From positions 2,877,501-2,941,500 of the forward strand of contig JAILWY010000010.1 of assembly GCA_022113835.1 (NCBI GenBank): DNA of 64,000 nucleotides. The letters run 5' to 3'. The translations under genes were made by a program, and so were the position numbers. Numbering within the stretch: position 1 is the first letter of the stretch; each line of letters opens with the position of its first letter. Shown here piece after piece: positions 1-11,150 of this stretch. The notes under the pieces were generated by a model. The model saw nothing but the letters and a program-made list of their open reading frames with translations. It was not told the origin of the DNA and did no database searches. This DNA is from Atopsyche davidsoni. Its lineage: Eukaryota; Arthropoda; Insecta; Trichoptera; Hydrobiosidae.

Positions 1-235
1 TGTTACTCTAGTTTGCTGCAGAAGGAGTATCAGATATAACCACCAGAGGTTTGTAAGGAAAGGATTTTTTATAATGCTATTGGGCAGTGGCTATACGCAG
101 AATTTTCCTTCTAATATAAAACTGCGGTGTAGAACTATTTGTCCTTAGAAAACCATGAACACTGGTTCAGCATGAGTATATGCTCAATAAAATAGGCTAT
201 AACCTGCTCTCAGGAGAGGCACTTGATGAAAATGA
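1..235 (+). repeat. Dispersed repeat R2, copy 1 (cut by window start)
   Basis: This stretch aligns by eye with 20,968-21,236 (plus) and 33,545-33,330 (minus). Shared words include AAAACTGCGGTGTAGAA, the phrase around 'GAGTATCAGAT', and 'CTCTCAGGAGA' near the end. A short piece of the same family lies at 19,545-19,610. No long open frame is conserved between copies and I see no terminal repeats or target duplication, so I cannot class it. It may be a decayed non-LTR or other retroelement tail. Confidence 0.6.
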
Positions 236-2620
236 TAAATGTTAGAAAAATATAGGAGTTATTTTTTTTAAAATATGCATTTCGTTAATAAATTGGCGAC
301 TCTGGAATTGAAAGCACTATATTTTATTTGGTCGCTGCTACAAGTCTGAGGTTCTTATTTAATATTAATAAGTTTAGCTTTACTTTGTGGCAAAATCTAT
401 CCTGCATTTTTTTCATTGGCAAAATCTAATCTTATTTTATTTATAAAACTGATCTAACTTTTAATTTTCTTTATGTCTTTTTAGCATTTTTAGCATTAGC
501 ATCATTACTTATGATTTTTTATACGTCGATTCAAATTTTATCTCACGTTTGTAGCTTTCTAAAAACTTATTAAATTAACTATCTTTAGATAGCTGTATTT
601 ATATAAAGGTTATTTATTTGATGAAGATTAAATTCAATAATTTTTAATAAGACTTAAAAGCTTTTGTGTTTAAATTATTAAAACTATTTTAACGGTAAGA
701 AATAATTTGTTTTTTCTCTCAATAGTTTGATATCTCTAATGAATGTCGATTGCCAATCTTAGTTAGATGTTTGATATTTCGTTATATACTAGTAGTTAAA
801 GCCAAGCTCTTTGTTGTGAGGACCATCCCCTTAACTTTGTGTATCCGCTTCGGCCAGCTTCGAGTAGGTTTGTCTTCGAGGTTGTCCCTCTTACGTTGCA
901 TTTGGCTTTTGCTGTGATCTCTGGACATGGCTAAGCCCGGAGTAGAGTACTTATCCAAGAGGAAGAAGATAAACTTGTACCCACAACAGCCTATTTAGTA
1001 AATGTGACTTTGCTGCTTAAGGCAATTTACTAATTCTAACACAAGGACGTTAAGTGTTTATTTACACACAAAACGAGGACAAGAATTATTTGGAAACAAA
1101 AAAACGCTTCTCGAAAATCTCAGCTCTTTTTAATTGAACTAAAAATAAAAAATCATTCAATCATTGAACAAAAATCTCTCCTGTGTTGTAAAATATTTTT
1201 AAAACTTATCTTTTCACACCGTTTTGTGTAAAGATCGACTATTTATAGACATATTAGACGTTTGTGTGTGAAATGGTAGATTTACTGTATATTGAATAGT
1301 TATGATTGTGCTTGAAGTACGAGGAAAAACAGAAAAAAATATGAAATGTGAAAATAGATAAGTAACATTAAACTTAACCTTAAGGTAAAAAAACGTAATT
1401 TAAATGTTAACAGTGGCTGTAGTCCAGTCCATATCATATCAATGATATGGAAATTAAAATGAAAAAAAAAAATTCTCCCCCTGACTTCAAGCTATATGGT
1501 GGATTTTTATGTATCACTTATAATTATTATTGATAAATACTTTTGAATTATTATTTGATAATTCGTAGCGAGTTAAAAAAATATTATTTAAACTAAATAT
1601 ACAGTATCAAAATAAATTCTAGAGAGTCTTTCTTTTATAAAGAGTTTGAAATAAAATTATTTAAATTGTAATCAGATGAGTGAACATGTATTGTCTACTT
1701 TTACTTTCCAATTCTATAGCACTGCTATATAGGATGTATAAAGTGCTACATGATATTTCTCATAAAATTATGTTTTAATAAAATATGAATATGATATAGA
1801 TTCACGACCCGGTAGATATGTAAAATCTAGATATACATAATAAGGAAATTCCACGAATTCCGCTAACGCAATATATCCAGTATAAACAAAACACACACAC
1901 CCTCCAGAAACTACTGAATTTATTAGATTCTGTAATTTTCAGTAATAGACAACTTCAATAACATAAAAGGTTCAATCGGAAATCTTATAACATAAAACTG
2001 CTCTTCTTCTAAACTTATGTTTAAAAATGTTTTTTTTTTATATTCTAGTACTGCGACCATTTGCAGGATTTTTTTGAGTTACAGTTTCAATATTTAGTTT
2101 TTAGACAGAAACACATTTTTAATGGTTATAAGTAAATAAGGTTTAACCTTGAATATAATTTTAAGTATCAATACTTTTGTAATCAATTTTCCAAGCAATA
2201 AATAAAATCCTAGAATTCTGGCAATCAGCTTTAATATGCGATTTTTTCTTCACTGAAACCTGAATAAATATCTTCATGTAAATACAACGTTTTTTTGAGA
2301 ATTTATTAAATAAAAGCCGTCGTACATTTTGCGTCCGTTCCGCCATTTTCTAGATAATATTTACTTTTATTGCCTGGTATGAAAAATTATAACTTGTTTT
2401 CAAATATTTATTTTCTTGTAAGCTTAGCAATAGAAATATAAATTGTTTGTTTTATGAACAATATATAAGGAACTCAATTGGTGTGAAAGGTTCATATATA
2501 CGTACGTAATATTGAATATTTATTAAATAAAAGTAGAGTTATTTTACATATAAAACTAATTGATTAATGTTACTCTTTTTTTAAGATGTTTTAATATATT
2601 GTTTGATTGAAAATCGTAAT
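236..2620. other. AT-rich non-coding stretch with one GC-rich patch
   Basis: Mostly simple AT-rich sequence with short A and T runs. One patch at about 830-970 is visibly richer in G and C and has a minus-strand open stretch of about 48 codons, which I do not recognise and which has no splice context. The small ATG-initiated frames here are low complexity and look like chance. Confidence 0.6.
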
Positions 2621-2683
2621 ATTTAATCAAATACATAATTTTTGTATGTATGTTAATTTTATTGGTGATAGTTTGATAATGCT

Positions 2684-2810
2684 TACGTGTCTGCGAAACC
2701 GGTCACAAATTAAAATTAATACGTGGAAAAAATACTCAAGTATTTTATTTAAAATAATAAAATGGAATACCACCAAGTACTCTCTGTCAAAAATATTGAT
2801 TATATAAAAC
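2684..2810 (+). repeat. Palindromic element PE1, right arm only
   Basis: Carries the right-arm words of the element described at 17,010-17,203: GCGAAACCGGTCACA, ACTCAAGTATTTTA and CCAAGTACTCTCTGTCAAA. The matching left arm is missing, so this is a half element. A 12-base duplication was looked for at its ends and not found. Confidence 0.7.
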
Positions 2811-3390
2811 ATAAGGTTGTGTTACACACTCTGAAATTATTTATTTAGTAAGATCAGAGTAGATGCCTTTATGCATGTCTTTCTTATAAAAAAATACATT
2901 TCAATAAGTATATAATCCGCATAGTCCAACCTTAAAATATAATCAAGTGTTTATAAAATTAATAAATTCAAAAGACGTAACGCTGCGATTTTAGTAAATA
3001 GATGTACTAAGCGACGTATAAAAATTTATATTCCAAAATATGAATAGAAACTTTGTCTCAGAAGAAACAAAGATTCAAACAAAGAGACTAAATAAATTTA
3101 TAAAATATGGTAGCAAAACGTTGGGCAGAGTTCAAATGTCAATTATTTTAAAGATACTCAGGTCGAGCTTCGCCAGTCGGCATCCCAACTATACTAAGAT
3201 GTCTGCAGATGGGTTATATATTATTTAGACATGTTCGGCTATTCAATGGGCTAACAATGTAAAATACATTTCTCCGCTTTATCCTATGAAAATACAACGG
3301 AAGCAATCCTTCCAAAACATAAATATTTTGCTACTGCAAAAGCTAACATATCATTTTTAAATATTGACTTCCAAATCTATTATCTTCGGT
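2811..3390. other. AT-rich stretch, nothing recognised
   Basis: Contains an ATG-initiated 62-codon frame at 3,040-3,228 with no recognisable motif and no flanking splice or promoter signals that decide its status. I treat it as chance. Confidence 0.5.
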
Positions 3391-3394
3391 GTAT

Positions 3395-3671
3395 GTTTGT
3401 ATTTTAGAATATATCGCATAAGGGAAATGGTATATTTGAATAAGAACTTTGTTTTGTGAGCATTCATATTTAATATTGAGAGCAGGTAGAAATACACAAT
3501 TAGTGGGAGAAGGCTGCGTTTCGAGTCGAGACTCTAGTTAGTTTATATTTGCATTTAAGAATATATTGCATCAGAAAAATTGTATATTTTAGCCCAATCA
3601 TATTTCATATTTAATGCAGGCAGATATTTAACAGCATTATCGATTAGTACCAATGAGTGAAAGAGGCTACA
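3395..3671. repeat. Diverged tandem duplication, period about 146
   Basis: The block starting GTTTGTATTTTAGAATATAT near 3,395 is repeated from about 3,541 as GTTTATATTTGCATTTAAGA. Both copies continue through 'ATATTTAATATTGAG / ATATTTAATGCAGG' and end in 'AGAAGGCTGC / AGAGGCTAC'. The copies are clearly diverged, so the duplication is old. No coding content is evident. Confidence 0.6.
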
Positions 3672-5130
3672 TTATTTACATAGAAATCACAATTTTGCAG
3701 ATAATTGATATTCATTGTGTTTTTTATTCTTTTTTTACTTATATTTTTCCTTGGATAAACAGCCGCAGGAGAATATATTAAGTATTTCTGAATAAAATTG
3801 CCTAAATAGAATACCTTGAAAATCTATGATATTCCGGGTTGACAAGCATTTAATCCAAATTTTTTAATGACACCTATAAAAAAATACGCTTAACTAAAAT
3901 TCGACCGGTTCCAATAATCACCGGTTAATAGTTAGCAAGAGATCAGTGGGTCTCGCAAAGCCTGCGCTGTGATCTGTCGTTAACCCTTTCCCGCAGCGGA
4001 GAGAACCTCAGCAAGGGAATCCTCACCAATCAATGCGAGGAGACCTAATCAAATCAACCGAGGCTGACCAGCTAATGAACATAACGTCTGCACGTGAATA
4101 AAAAGGTGAGATAAAAGTTCAGGTGGAACCGGATGGGCTGGGGCGGATGTCGGAAGAAGAAACTCCGACGCACCGCGTACCCTTTAGTTTATATCGCGTA
4201 TGTACTGTGGACGGGAGCCTGTATTTAGCCATTTATATAAATAACTTATAATTTGTTATGGACAAAAAAGGAACTAAACAATTTGATGTGAAATTTAAAT
4301 AAAATTACCGAATATTTTTTTACAGACGTGTTAAAATACTTTGGAAATATCAAGAATTTTTCGCGGGCATTTATGCCTTTCAAATGTTTTTTCAGCCTTG
4401 ATATAATGGAACGGATAACTTTTGATAAATCTTAGACCACCCAGTGTGCTTGTGAATAATAAAAATTATAAGAAACCACCCATGGCGATGCGATTATATT
4501 TATTGGCTTTTAATAAGCATTTATGAACTTTTAATTTTAATATGAAAATATTGCACTACTTAATTTCAAACATAAAATTTAACTCTTCATAGCTGGCTAA
4601 ACGTTTCACTCTGACTATACGCGCTACAAAATTTTAATAAGAAATTAAAATTAATCCTTCTGCATTAAAATTTCCAGTCGCAGAGCTTACAAGCGGTCCA
4701 CAGAAAATATGCGCCAAAAAACCGAGCCGGCATTTCGAAGTAACATTTTGCACTATCGCTCGCGTACGAAAGTCAATATTTACACGAAAAATACTTTTTT
4801 CGATCAAAATGTAAAAGCAAGCGTCCGCGAAACGGCTGGGTCCTTCAGCCCCGCCGTGGGAGGGGCGCCGCGTTTTTTGTTTAATCATCTAATGGGCCGC
4901 GATGAGCCGCGGTTATGCATTTTGACATATTTTAAAATTTATCGCCGGACGCAAACATCATTCGCGGTGAATTTTCCTGACGTCCCGATGACGGAGAACG
5001 CGCCCGCCGCCGGAAAACATTCCAACACTCACCAGACGGGATTATTGGCGACGAAATATACGATAGCCTGCCAAATTTTTTATAACATTTATATTTCGTA
5101 TGTGGCGTTTAAAGCACAAAACGAACGAAA
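3672..5130. other. AT-rich stretch with two GC-rich islands
   Basis: Islands lie at about 3,940-4,190 and 4,720-5,060. The second contains an ATG-initiated plus-strand frame of 144 codons (4,709-5,143) and an overlapping minus frame of 84 codons. Open frames on both strands of a GC-rich patch are expected by chance because stop codons are AT-rich. The residues show no family motif. These islands could be conserved regulatory DNA, but that cannot be tested here. Confidence 0.5.
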
Positions 5131-5134
5131 CGAA

Positions 5135-5990
5135 AACGAATGATTTCAACCGAAGTTTTAAGTGGTATATCTAGAATTAATTGTTGCTTCTGATCCGCGT
5201 AAATATAGTATGACAACCTGCCAATTTCATTTGTGTTTTAAATAGTATTCAGTTATGTATATATTTATTTATAATATAGTCTTGTTTCCAATCTGCTTGA
5301 AAAATATTTTTAATAATGTTTATATTTTAAATATTGTTGCTTCTGATCCACGTGAAAATATTCGTATGTCTATTTTTTGGATTGAACGTCAATCAAGTGG
5401 CGTATTTATTATCCATTACGGGTTTATTATATTATTACTAATATGATTAGGCACATTGAGTAAGCTTGGGGATGTGGGTTCAAATCCCACACAAATCACG
5501 ATGATATTTTTCTGAAAATATTCGATAATCTGTCAATTTGTTTTCTTCTTTTCCAGTGATATGGACATAACGAATGATTTCAACCGAAGTTTTTAGCTGT
5601 ATATCTAGAATTAGTTTTTGCTTCTGATCCGCGCAAATATATTATAACAACCTGCCAATTTCATTTGTATAGTATTCAGTTATGCACATATATATTTATA
5701 ATAAAGTCTTGTTTCCAATTTGCTTGAAAAATATACTGGGAAATAATTTTAATAATGTTTATATTTTAAATATTGTTGCTTCTGATACACGTGAAAATAT
5801 TCGATAATCTGCCAATTTGTTTAATTTTTTACTAGTGATATGGACAGAACGAATGATTTCAACTGAAGTATGCATGAAACGTATGATTTCATTATGAGTA
5901 TAAGAGTTATAACTAGAATAAATTGTTGCTTCTGGTTTGCGTGAAAAATATACGATTACCTGGCAATTTTTAAACCGTATATTTCGAGTT
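5135..5990. repeat. Tandem repeat, 2 full copies plus a partial third
   Basis: Units begin with AACGAATGATTTCAA at 5,135, 5,569 and 5,848. They share 'TATCTAGAATTA', 'TTGCTTCTGATC', 'CAACCTGCCAATTTCATTTG' and 'AATGTTTATATTTTAAATA'. The raw period is 434 for the first copy and 279 for the second. Removing the 160 bases added by the SINE insertion in copy 1 gives 274, which agrees with the second. Copy 3 is shortened and diverged. Confidence 0.85.
5365..5513 (+). mobile_element. tRNA-derived SINE fragment with 11-base target duplication
   Basis: A T-arm-like segment, GTGGGTTCAAATCCCAC, at about 5,473-5,490 gives a Pol III B-box-like signal. It is followed by 'ACACAAATCACGATGATATTTTT', a 3' tail also seen near 27,500. 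GAAAATATTCG flanks it at 5,354-5,364 and 5,514-5,524. The neighbouring tandem copy has the uninterrupted site (GAAAATATTCG then ATAATCTG, near 5,793), so the insertion boundaries are directly visible. The 5' region shows no clear A box, so it is probably truncated or composite. Related pieces lie at 25.2, 25.6 and 27.3-27.6 kb. Confidence 0.8.
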
Positions 5991-7196
5991 TGAAATTTTA
6001 AGTGATCCAGCAAAAAATATTTTTTATTGGAGATTTAATTAATGTTTAGTTGCGTGTAATTGTGGTATGTGAACATCTGAAAAATTTAATAATATTTAAT
6101 TAGAAATTTCACACTTATATGTTTACCGGTCGGGAGATATAGTATTTTCTATTTGAATAGAAAAAATATGGGTGGTTTTTTATTTATATAATATATTTAT
6201 TTAGAAAAAAAACCAGATACGAAACTTTCCATTGGCGATAGTGAATACTAACCAAATATTGGTAGACGTACATGTTCTGTAATGAGAGCATTATGTTTGC
6301 TCGTACTCTCTGCGGACGAGGTATCAAATTTATTTGAAATGTTTACCAATGAAAAGCACAGCGTCAATAAAACGAAGACAGCTCACGAAAAACCATCTAA
6401 GTATTTTTTTAAAAGAATTACACTGGAAAAAATATGATAATTCTTCTTCTGGTGCCTCTCCTTATAGGAAGTTGGTAACCATTTCACCAAATATATTTCT
6501 ACCCAGGGCTAGTCTAAATAAAAAAATTATTAAAACTTTAAAATTTTGACTTTGAAATCGTAAAACTAATGACGTATTTTCTTTTAATATATGTTTCTTA
6601 AGATGGTGTCAAAATAATCCACAAGCGATTAGTGTGATATGTAATACTTTGATGTTTTAACAAAAAAATATCGTCAGTAAATGATTATAGTTGGTTAAGG
6701 TTTGAATTGTTGTTTAACGTCAAAATTTTTCGCTGTATTAACATTTCAGCACGCCATTGACTATACGTCTTAATTCATGGGTTTCTAGAAGCACATTTTT
6801 CTTTTTCTTACAGTTTTGCAGTAACTCTGAAAGATTACTTATTCTCACACATAAGATATGATAATAAATCGTAATTCTACAAAAAAACATTTTATCGAAA
6901 ATTGTGCCATAGATCGTTATTAGATGGACGTCGGAAATCGATCCCATCCTGGAAATTTATCCAGTTTATCCTCTTCATAAGTGATTCACCTATAGTTCTG
7001 ATGTATTTAAAGCTGCTTTGATTCTAATAAACCAACTCACATAAGAAGCATTAGAAACCTGATACCATATTAAATTTTTTATAAAATAATAAACAATCAA
7101 ATTTTTTGTACATTAAATATCAAATGATATATTAAATCATTTGGAATGGTTTTTTACTAAATCCAGTCAATACAAATTGAATTTATCCGTTTAATG
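5991..7196. other. AT-rich stretch, nothing recognised
   Basis: Short frames only (for example 71 codons at 6,334-6,549 on plus and 69 codons at 6,738-6,947 on minus) with no motif. No repeat shared with other parts of the window was noticed. Confidence 0.5.
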
Positions 7197-7204
7197 AATT
7201 AATG

Positions 7205-7747
7205 CAGAGGTTCTCAAAGTAGTCAATATCGATTCCCAGGGGTCGATTTCATCCTGCAAGGGGTCGATGACAGCGAAAAATAAAATTGGGGGTCCATGAA
7301 CTGTAAATGGGGGTCTACGAGAGTGGATCCCAATTAAGCAGGTCATCACCAAAATTTAGACATTTCCTAAATGTCATAATGCACTTTGTGACGAATCAAA
7401 GCCCTGAAGCGTAGAAGTATTTTTTATGTTTTTAATTAAGTTATTTTTTATATTTAAGATATTAAAATGGGATTCCACCTAGTATTATCTATCAAAAATA
7501 TTGTTTTCTAAATTTACTATATTTGCATTTTGTGTGTTTTTAATTAATAAAGGTATAATTCACTTTTTCATTTTTAAACCCACTGTACAGTAAGCCCTAT
7601 GAAAGTGAGTTGTTCTATATAAGGTGTCAAAAATATGTTTGAAGTTGATGAATTTGTAAAAATTCAATATCAGCAAGGCAGGGGGTCTACGAAAAACAGG
7701 AAAACTCGACAAGGGGCCGACGGGACAAAATAGTTTGGGAAACTATG
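7205..7747. mobile_element. Non-autonomous hAT element with 8-base target duplication
   Basis: The left end reads CAGAGGTTCTCAAAGTAG and the reverse complement of the right end reads CATAGTTTCCCAAACTAT, 13 of 18 matching. This resembles the CAG-GGTT-CTCAAAC ends known for hAT transposons. A perfect 8-base duplication AATTAATG flanks it at 7,197-7,204 and 7,748-7,755, the size expected for hAT. Length is 543 bases, too short for a transposase, and no hAT transposase motif is visible. A piece of the palindromic element PE1 lies inside at 7,464-7,505. Confidence 0.85.
7464..7505 (+). repeat. PE1 tail fragment nested in the hAT element
   Basis: Reads like the tail of the 17 kb PE1 copy: TTAAAATGGGATTCCACCTA followed by AGTATTATCTATCAAAAATATTG. 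The arms are absent. The remnant lies inside an element whose own ends and target duplication are intact, so it either inserted later or was captured by the hAT. Confidence 0.6.
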
Positions 7748-7755
7748 AATTAATG

Positions 7756-8064
7756 CCAGTTCTTGGGGCCTTCCGCCACACTGTGCGCCGGTTCAAACGT
7801 CGAGGAAGAACCTTCGGGTATAGTCTATATATGTATAGGGGCGGCGCGCGAGACGTTCACCGGTCCATGGCATTGATTTGCTGGGAAACCTTGGGACCTT
7901 GAACCAAAGAGACTCTAAGCTAAGTGTGGTGTACGAGAGTTTTAAGATACTGCGGAATAAATAAGTCAAGGACGGAGGGGCGGAGTCTAAGGGTTACTAT
8001 AAAAATCAAATTATTCCGGATATCTTGTTGAAACTTTGCATTTGATTTGATGACAATTAAAGCA
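7756..8064. other. GC-rich island, non-coding as far as visible
   Basis: The G+C-rich part runs to about 7,990, with many CpG steps (for example GGGGCGGCGCGCGAGACG). No open frame with a recognisable motif. Confidence 0.5.
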
Positions 8065-8067
8065 TCA

Positions 8068-8185
8068 ATATTTTTGACAGAGAGTATTTGGTGGAGTTCC
8101 ATTTATATTATATTTTGAATAAAATACATTCCCGTTAAAACCTTTCACGTTGGCGTTATCAATCTGAGTTTGATAGTTCGATAAA
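8068..8185 (-). repeat. PE1 copy, left arm with shortened centre
   Basis: Contains CAATATTTTTGACAGAGAGT, a TTGGTGGA..TTCCATTT block and CCTTTCACGTTGGCGTTATC, then a short inverted return (TTTGATAG). The distal right arm is missing. The orientation matches the 59.9 kb copy. Confidence 0.65.
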
Positions 8186-8807
8186 CTTTCGTATATTCGA
8201 GATTAAAAAATGCCCTTACATGTACATATTTCAAACAGAAACGTGCAAGATAAAGTTTTGAATAAAAATATTATTTATATTAACCGAACATAAATAACAT
8301 CACAACCATCATTATGGTGAATAAAATAAGACAATTCAAATTGAAACGATTTTTTATGTTTTCCTTATCCCCTATTTTCAAATATTATTTTTACTTTTTA
8401 CACAGATGTATTTCAAACCCGCCATGTGAATTACAACACGGAGCTTGAAATTCTTTTGAAAGTTAGAGTTCACTTTTTGCTCCTGCGGGTTATTTCTGTG
8501 AGACGAATATGTCAAATTTTATAGATGCTAAAAAATTAAATGAAAAATATCACGTGAAACATCACAGGAAAAAAAAACGTGAGTATGGCGTGTTTGCATT
8601 TACGGGCGGACTGCCTTCAGGTTAAAATAAACACGTCCTTTTATGACGTGAATTTATTTTTAAATGAAAAATATATCCGGGTAGGTATTACACAAATCTC
8701 TGGTATTTGAGGACCCGCCACCGAGAAGGATTAATTACATTTTCATTTTAACTTCTGCAATTTATTACTGCTTTGGATTCACCTACGATCATAAGTTTTG
8801 GGCAGAA
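8186..8807. other. AT-rich stretch, nothing recognised
   Basis: No repeat shared with the rest of the window, no open frame of note and no structured motif were seen. Confidence 0.45.
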
Positions 8808-9237
8808 GATAAAAAAGCCATCACTATCAGTTTTTAATATTTACATAACAAAAAATCACATTTAAAATAAAAAATATAAATATATGAAGATAAATCGAAT
8901 TAATTTTATTTTTGTAAGAGAATTACAGATCACCCGCGTAGGTTTTTCGAAAAAGCCTCACCAACCGTTATACTTAAACAATAAGCAAGATAAAAAAACA
9001 CCACTATCAGTTTTTAATACTTACATGACAAAAATCACATTTGAAATTAATATATATATATATATATAAATATATGAAGATAAATCGAATTAATTTTATT
9101 TTTGTTAGAGAATTACGGATCACCCGCGTAGGTTTTTCGAAAAAGCCTCGCCAACCGCCATACTTAAACAATAAACAAGATAAAAATAACACCACTATCA
9201 GTTTTTATTATTTACATGACAAAAAATCACATTTGAA

Positions 9238-9310
<73 letters not shown>

Positions 9311-9397
9311 GATAAATCGAATTAATTTTATTTTTGTAAGAGAATTACGGATTACCCGCGTAGGTTTTTCGAAAAAGCCTCGCCAACCGCCATACTT
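8808..9397. repeat. Three-copy tandem repeat, period about 181-191
   Basis: Units contain CACTATCAGTTTTTA (8,819, 9,001, 9,192), then AAAAATCACATTT, an AT-dinucleotide tract, ATGAAGATAAATCGAATTAA, and the near-palindrome AGGTTTTTCGAAAAAGCCT. Copies are highly similar, so the duplication is recent. Copy-to-copy length change is almost all in the AT tract. Short open frames across the units (up to 94 codons) simply follow the repeat. Confidence 0.9.
9242..9307. repeat. AT dinucleotide microsatellite, about 33 units
   Basis: Uninterrupted alternating AT inside the third copy of the 8.8-9.4 kb tandem repeat. The same site is about 20 bases long in copy 2 and broken in copy 1. Confidence 0.97.
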
Positions 9398-10840
9398 CTG
9401 AAAATCTAATATGCAACGTCTCAGACAGCAACAAGCGGCAGGGGAAGCTCTTTGACTCGAGCTTTATATGTTTTCGCCGGCGGACCCGGATATCGTTAAT
9501 GGATTTCTCCTGGAGGATGTCATGTAGGGAAATCAAAGCGCCTCACGGAAGGCCCGGCCGGGGTCGTCTCACGCTCTGGAGAAATTTCAAGAGTCACCTT
9601 GGCAATTGTACATGTTTTAAACTTCTTTGATCTGGCATGTTGGGAAAACAGAATCTGTTCTGTCGATCGTACATGTTTCTAAATATTATTGCAGATTGCA
9701 CGAATACCGTCTTTGTTCACTGTATAAGGGGAAAAATAATTTTAGAACGTTACAATGTTCAATTATTTTCATTATTGTTTGAACAGTGTCTTGTGTTTCT
9801 TATAGTGAAATATGTTCACCTTCAATTTAAAATGTTTTATTAAAAATAATAACAAGGTTATTTCTCATTACTGTTTTTGATATTTATTTTGTTGATAATA
9901 CAATATCAATCCGAATCGAATTGTCGTCGATTCACTTTTTTAAATATTATTTTCGGTTTAGGTAATTTTATATTTTAATTTATAAATTATTCACGCGACA
10001 GTTTTAAATACGGTTCACGGATTCAGCGAAATGAACTATTTCGTTGTTTTTTTGATTTTTGACTATTTGATTTATGATGCTCTTTAGATACATTGTACTT
10101 CTTTTGGAGGTATTTATTATAGTTGGCGTCTTGGAGTTTGCACATAACGTGAGAAGCTTGAGATAGCGTTATGGGATCCGCCTGTAACCTCCCGGAAGAA
10201 ATGCACCACCCCTACCTTGCGGGGATACTGGGGGTGAGACGAACACTCTAGCGCGAGCCTCGGGAGATTCGTCTCTTCAATCATTCACGACCGAAGCATC
10301 TCTCGGAGCTTTCTTCGAATCAATTCAATCAATACGCTCTTCTGATACATCCGCCTTGATAATTGCCTGGATATGTGCGGGAGCTTGGAGCCGCTAATGT
10401 CATTTATAATTTAACAAGGAATATCGAATGTCTTCGAGACACATTGTTAAAAAAATACAAACGAAGTGTTTATTAAAAAAAAAAGAAATTGATTTGATAT
10501 ACAAGCGTATATTTAAAAACACCACCAATATTATTTATAATTAGATTGAAATATGAAATATTTATCAGCAGGTATTATTAAAAAAAGTGCTTATTTTCAA
10601 ACATGCTTTGATTTAGCATTTGCATACTGTTATTCGTACAATGATCGTGTGCATGTGACGCGCTGTTAATATTACTCAAAATTTAAGAACAGGAAGTACG
10701 ATTTTGCCGATACAGGTTTTATTTTATTTTATTTTTTTAATAGGTATCTTGCTTGCTATGCACAAGGTTTGTCATCACAATTTGGGGAAACTTTCCAAAC
10801 TAGTCAATCGAAATTGTGCTATATATGGGAGTGACTGAAG
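9398..10840. other. AT-rich stretch with islands at 9.43-9.60 and 10.16-10.41 kb
   Basis: Two GC-rich patches with many CpG steps. No convincing exon was found. A 63-codon minus frame (9,345-9,536) runs partly through the adjacent tandem repeat and is not credible as a gene. Confidence 0.5.
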
Positions 10841-11023
10841 CTACACCCCCTGGTTTATCTTCTTTATGGTTCCGATGACACGCTTCAAGAAGCCATCCAG
10901 TGACATCATCATCTGTGGGTGTCTCGCCACTGACTTCAGGTCATCCAGGCACAGGCATTGGCTCTCCAGTTGGTGTCTCTGAAGGCCAAAGATGGGGCAT
11001 GAACCCACAAAGTTATACAGGTT
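10841..11023 (-). CDS. Protein-like open stretch, unidentified (exon or pseudogene fragment)
   Basis: On the minus strand 60 codons are open between a TAA (11,024-11,026) and a TAG (10,841-10,843). Most codons end in G or C (CTG, CAG, AAG, GAC, ATC, GGC), unlike the AT-rich surroundings, and the composition is mixed and protein-like. It includes the residues CLCLDDLKSVARHP and SLDGFLKRVIGTIKK. There is no ATG near the start, so it would be an internal or terminal exon, or a fragment of a decayed gene or transposon. I do not recognise the family. No strong splice acceptor is evident just upstream. The plus strand of the same region has stops in two frames, which favours the minus reading. Confidence 0.4.
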   Translation of the reverse strand, partial: NLYNFVGSCPIFGLQRHQLESQCLCLDDLKSVARHPQMMMSLDGFLKRVIGTIKKINQGV

Positions 11024-11030
11024 TTATTGA

Positions 11031-11150
11031 TTGATAATGATTAAGTACATTTTTTTTCAAATATTGAAAATTGAATCTCAGAAACTTTTTCTTTTGAGTT
11101 TCTTTAATAAATTTTCAATATTTAAAAAAAATGTACTTGATCTTTATCAA
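11031..11150. repeat. 120-base palindromic element (MITE-like)
   Basis: The left arm TTGATAATGATTAAGTACAT (from 11,031) and the right arm, whose reverse complement starts TTGATAAAGATCAAGTACAT (ending 11,150), pair over most of their length with a roughly 10-base centre near 11,086-11,095. A second copy of the left arm begins at 63,943 and runs off the window. No clear target duplication. Confidence 0.8.

Noticed and set aside
4709..5143. 144-codon plus frame as a gene.
   Set aside because: It lies in a GC-rich island with an opposing open frame, has no domain and runs into the tandem repeat at its end.
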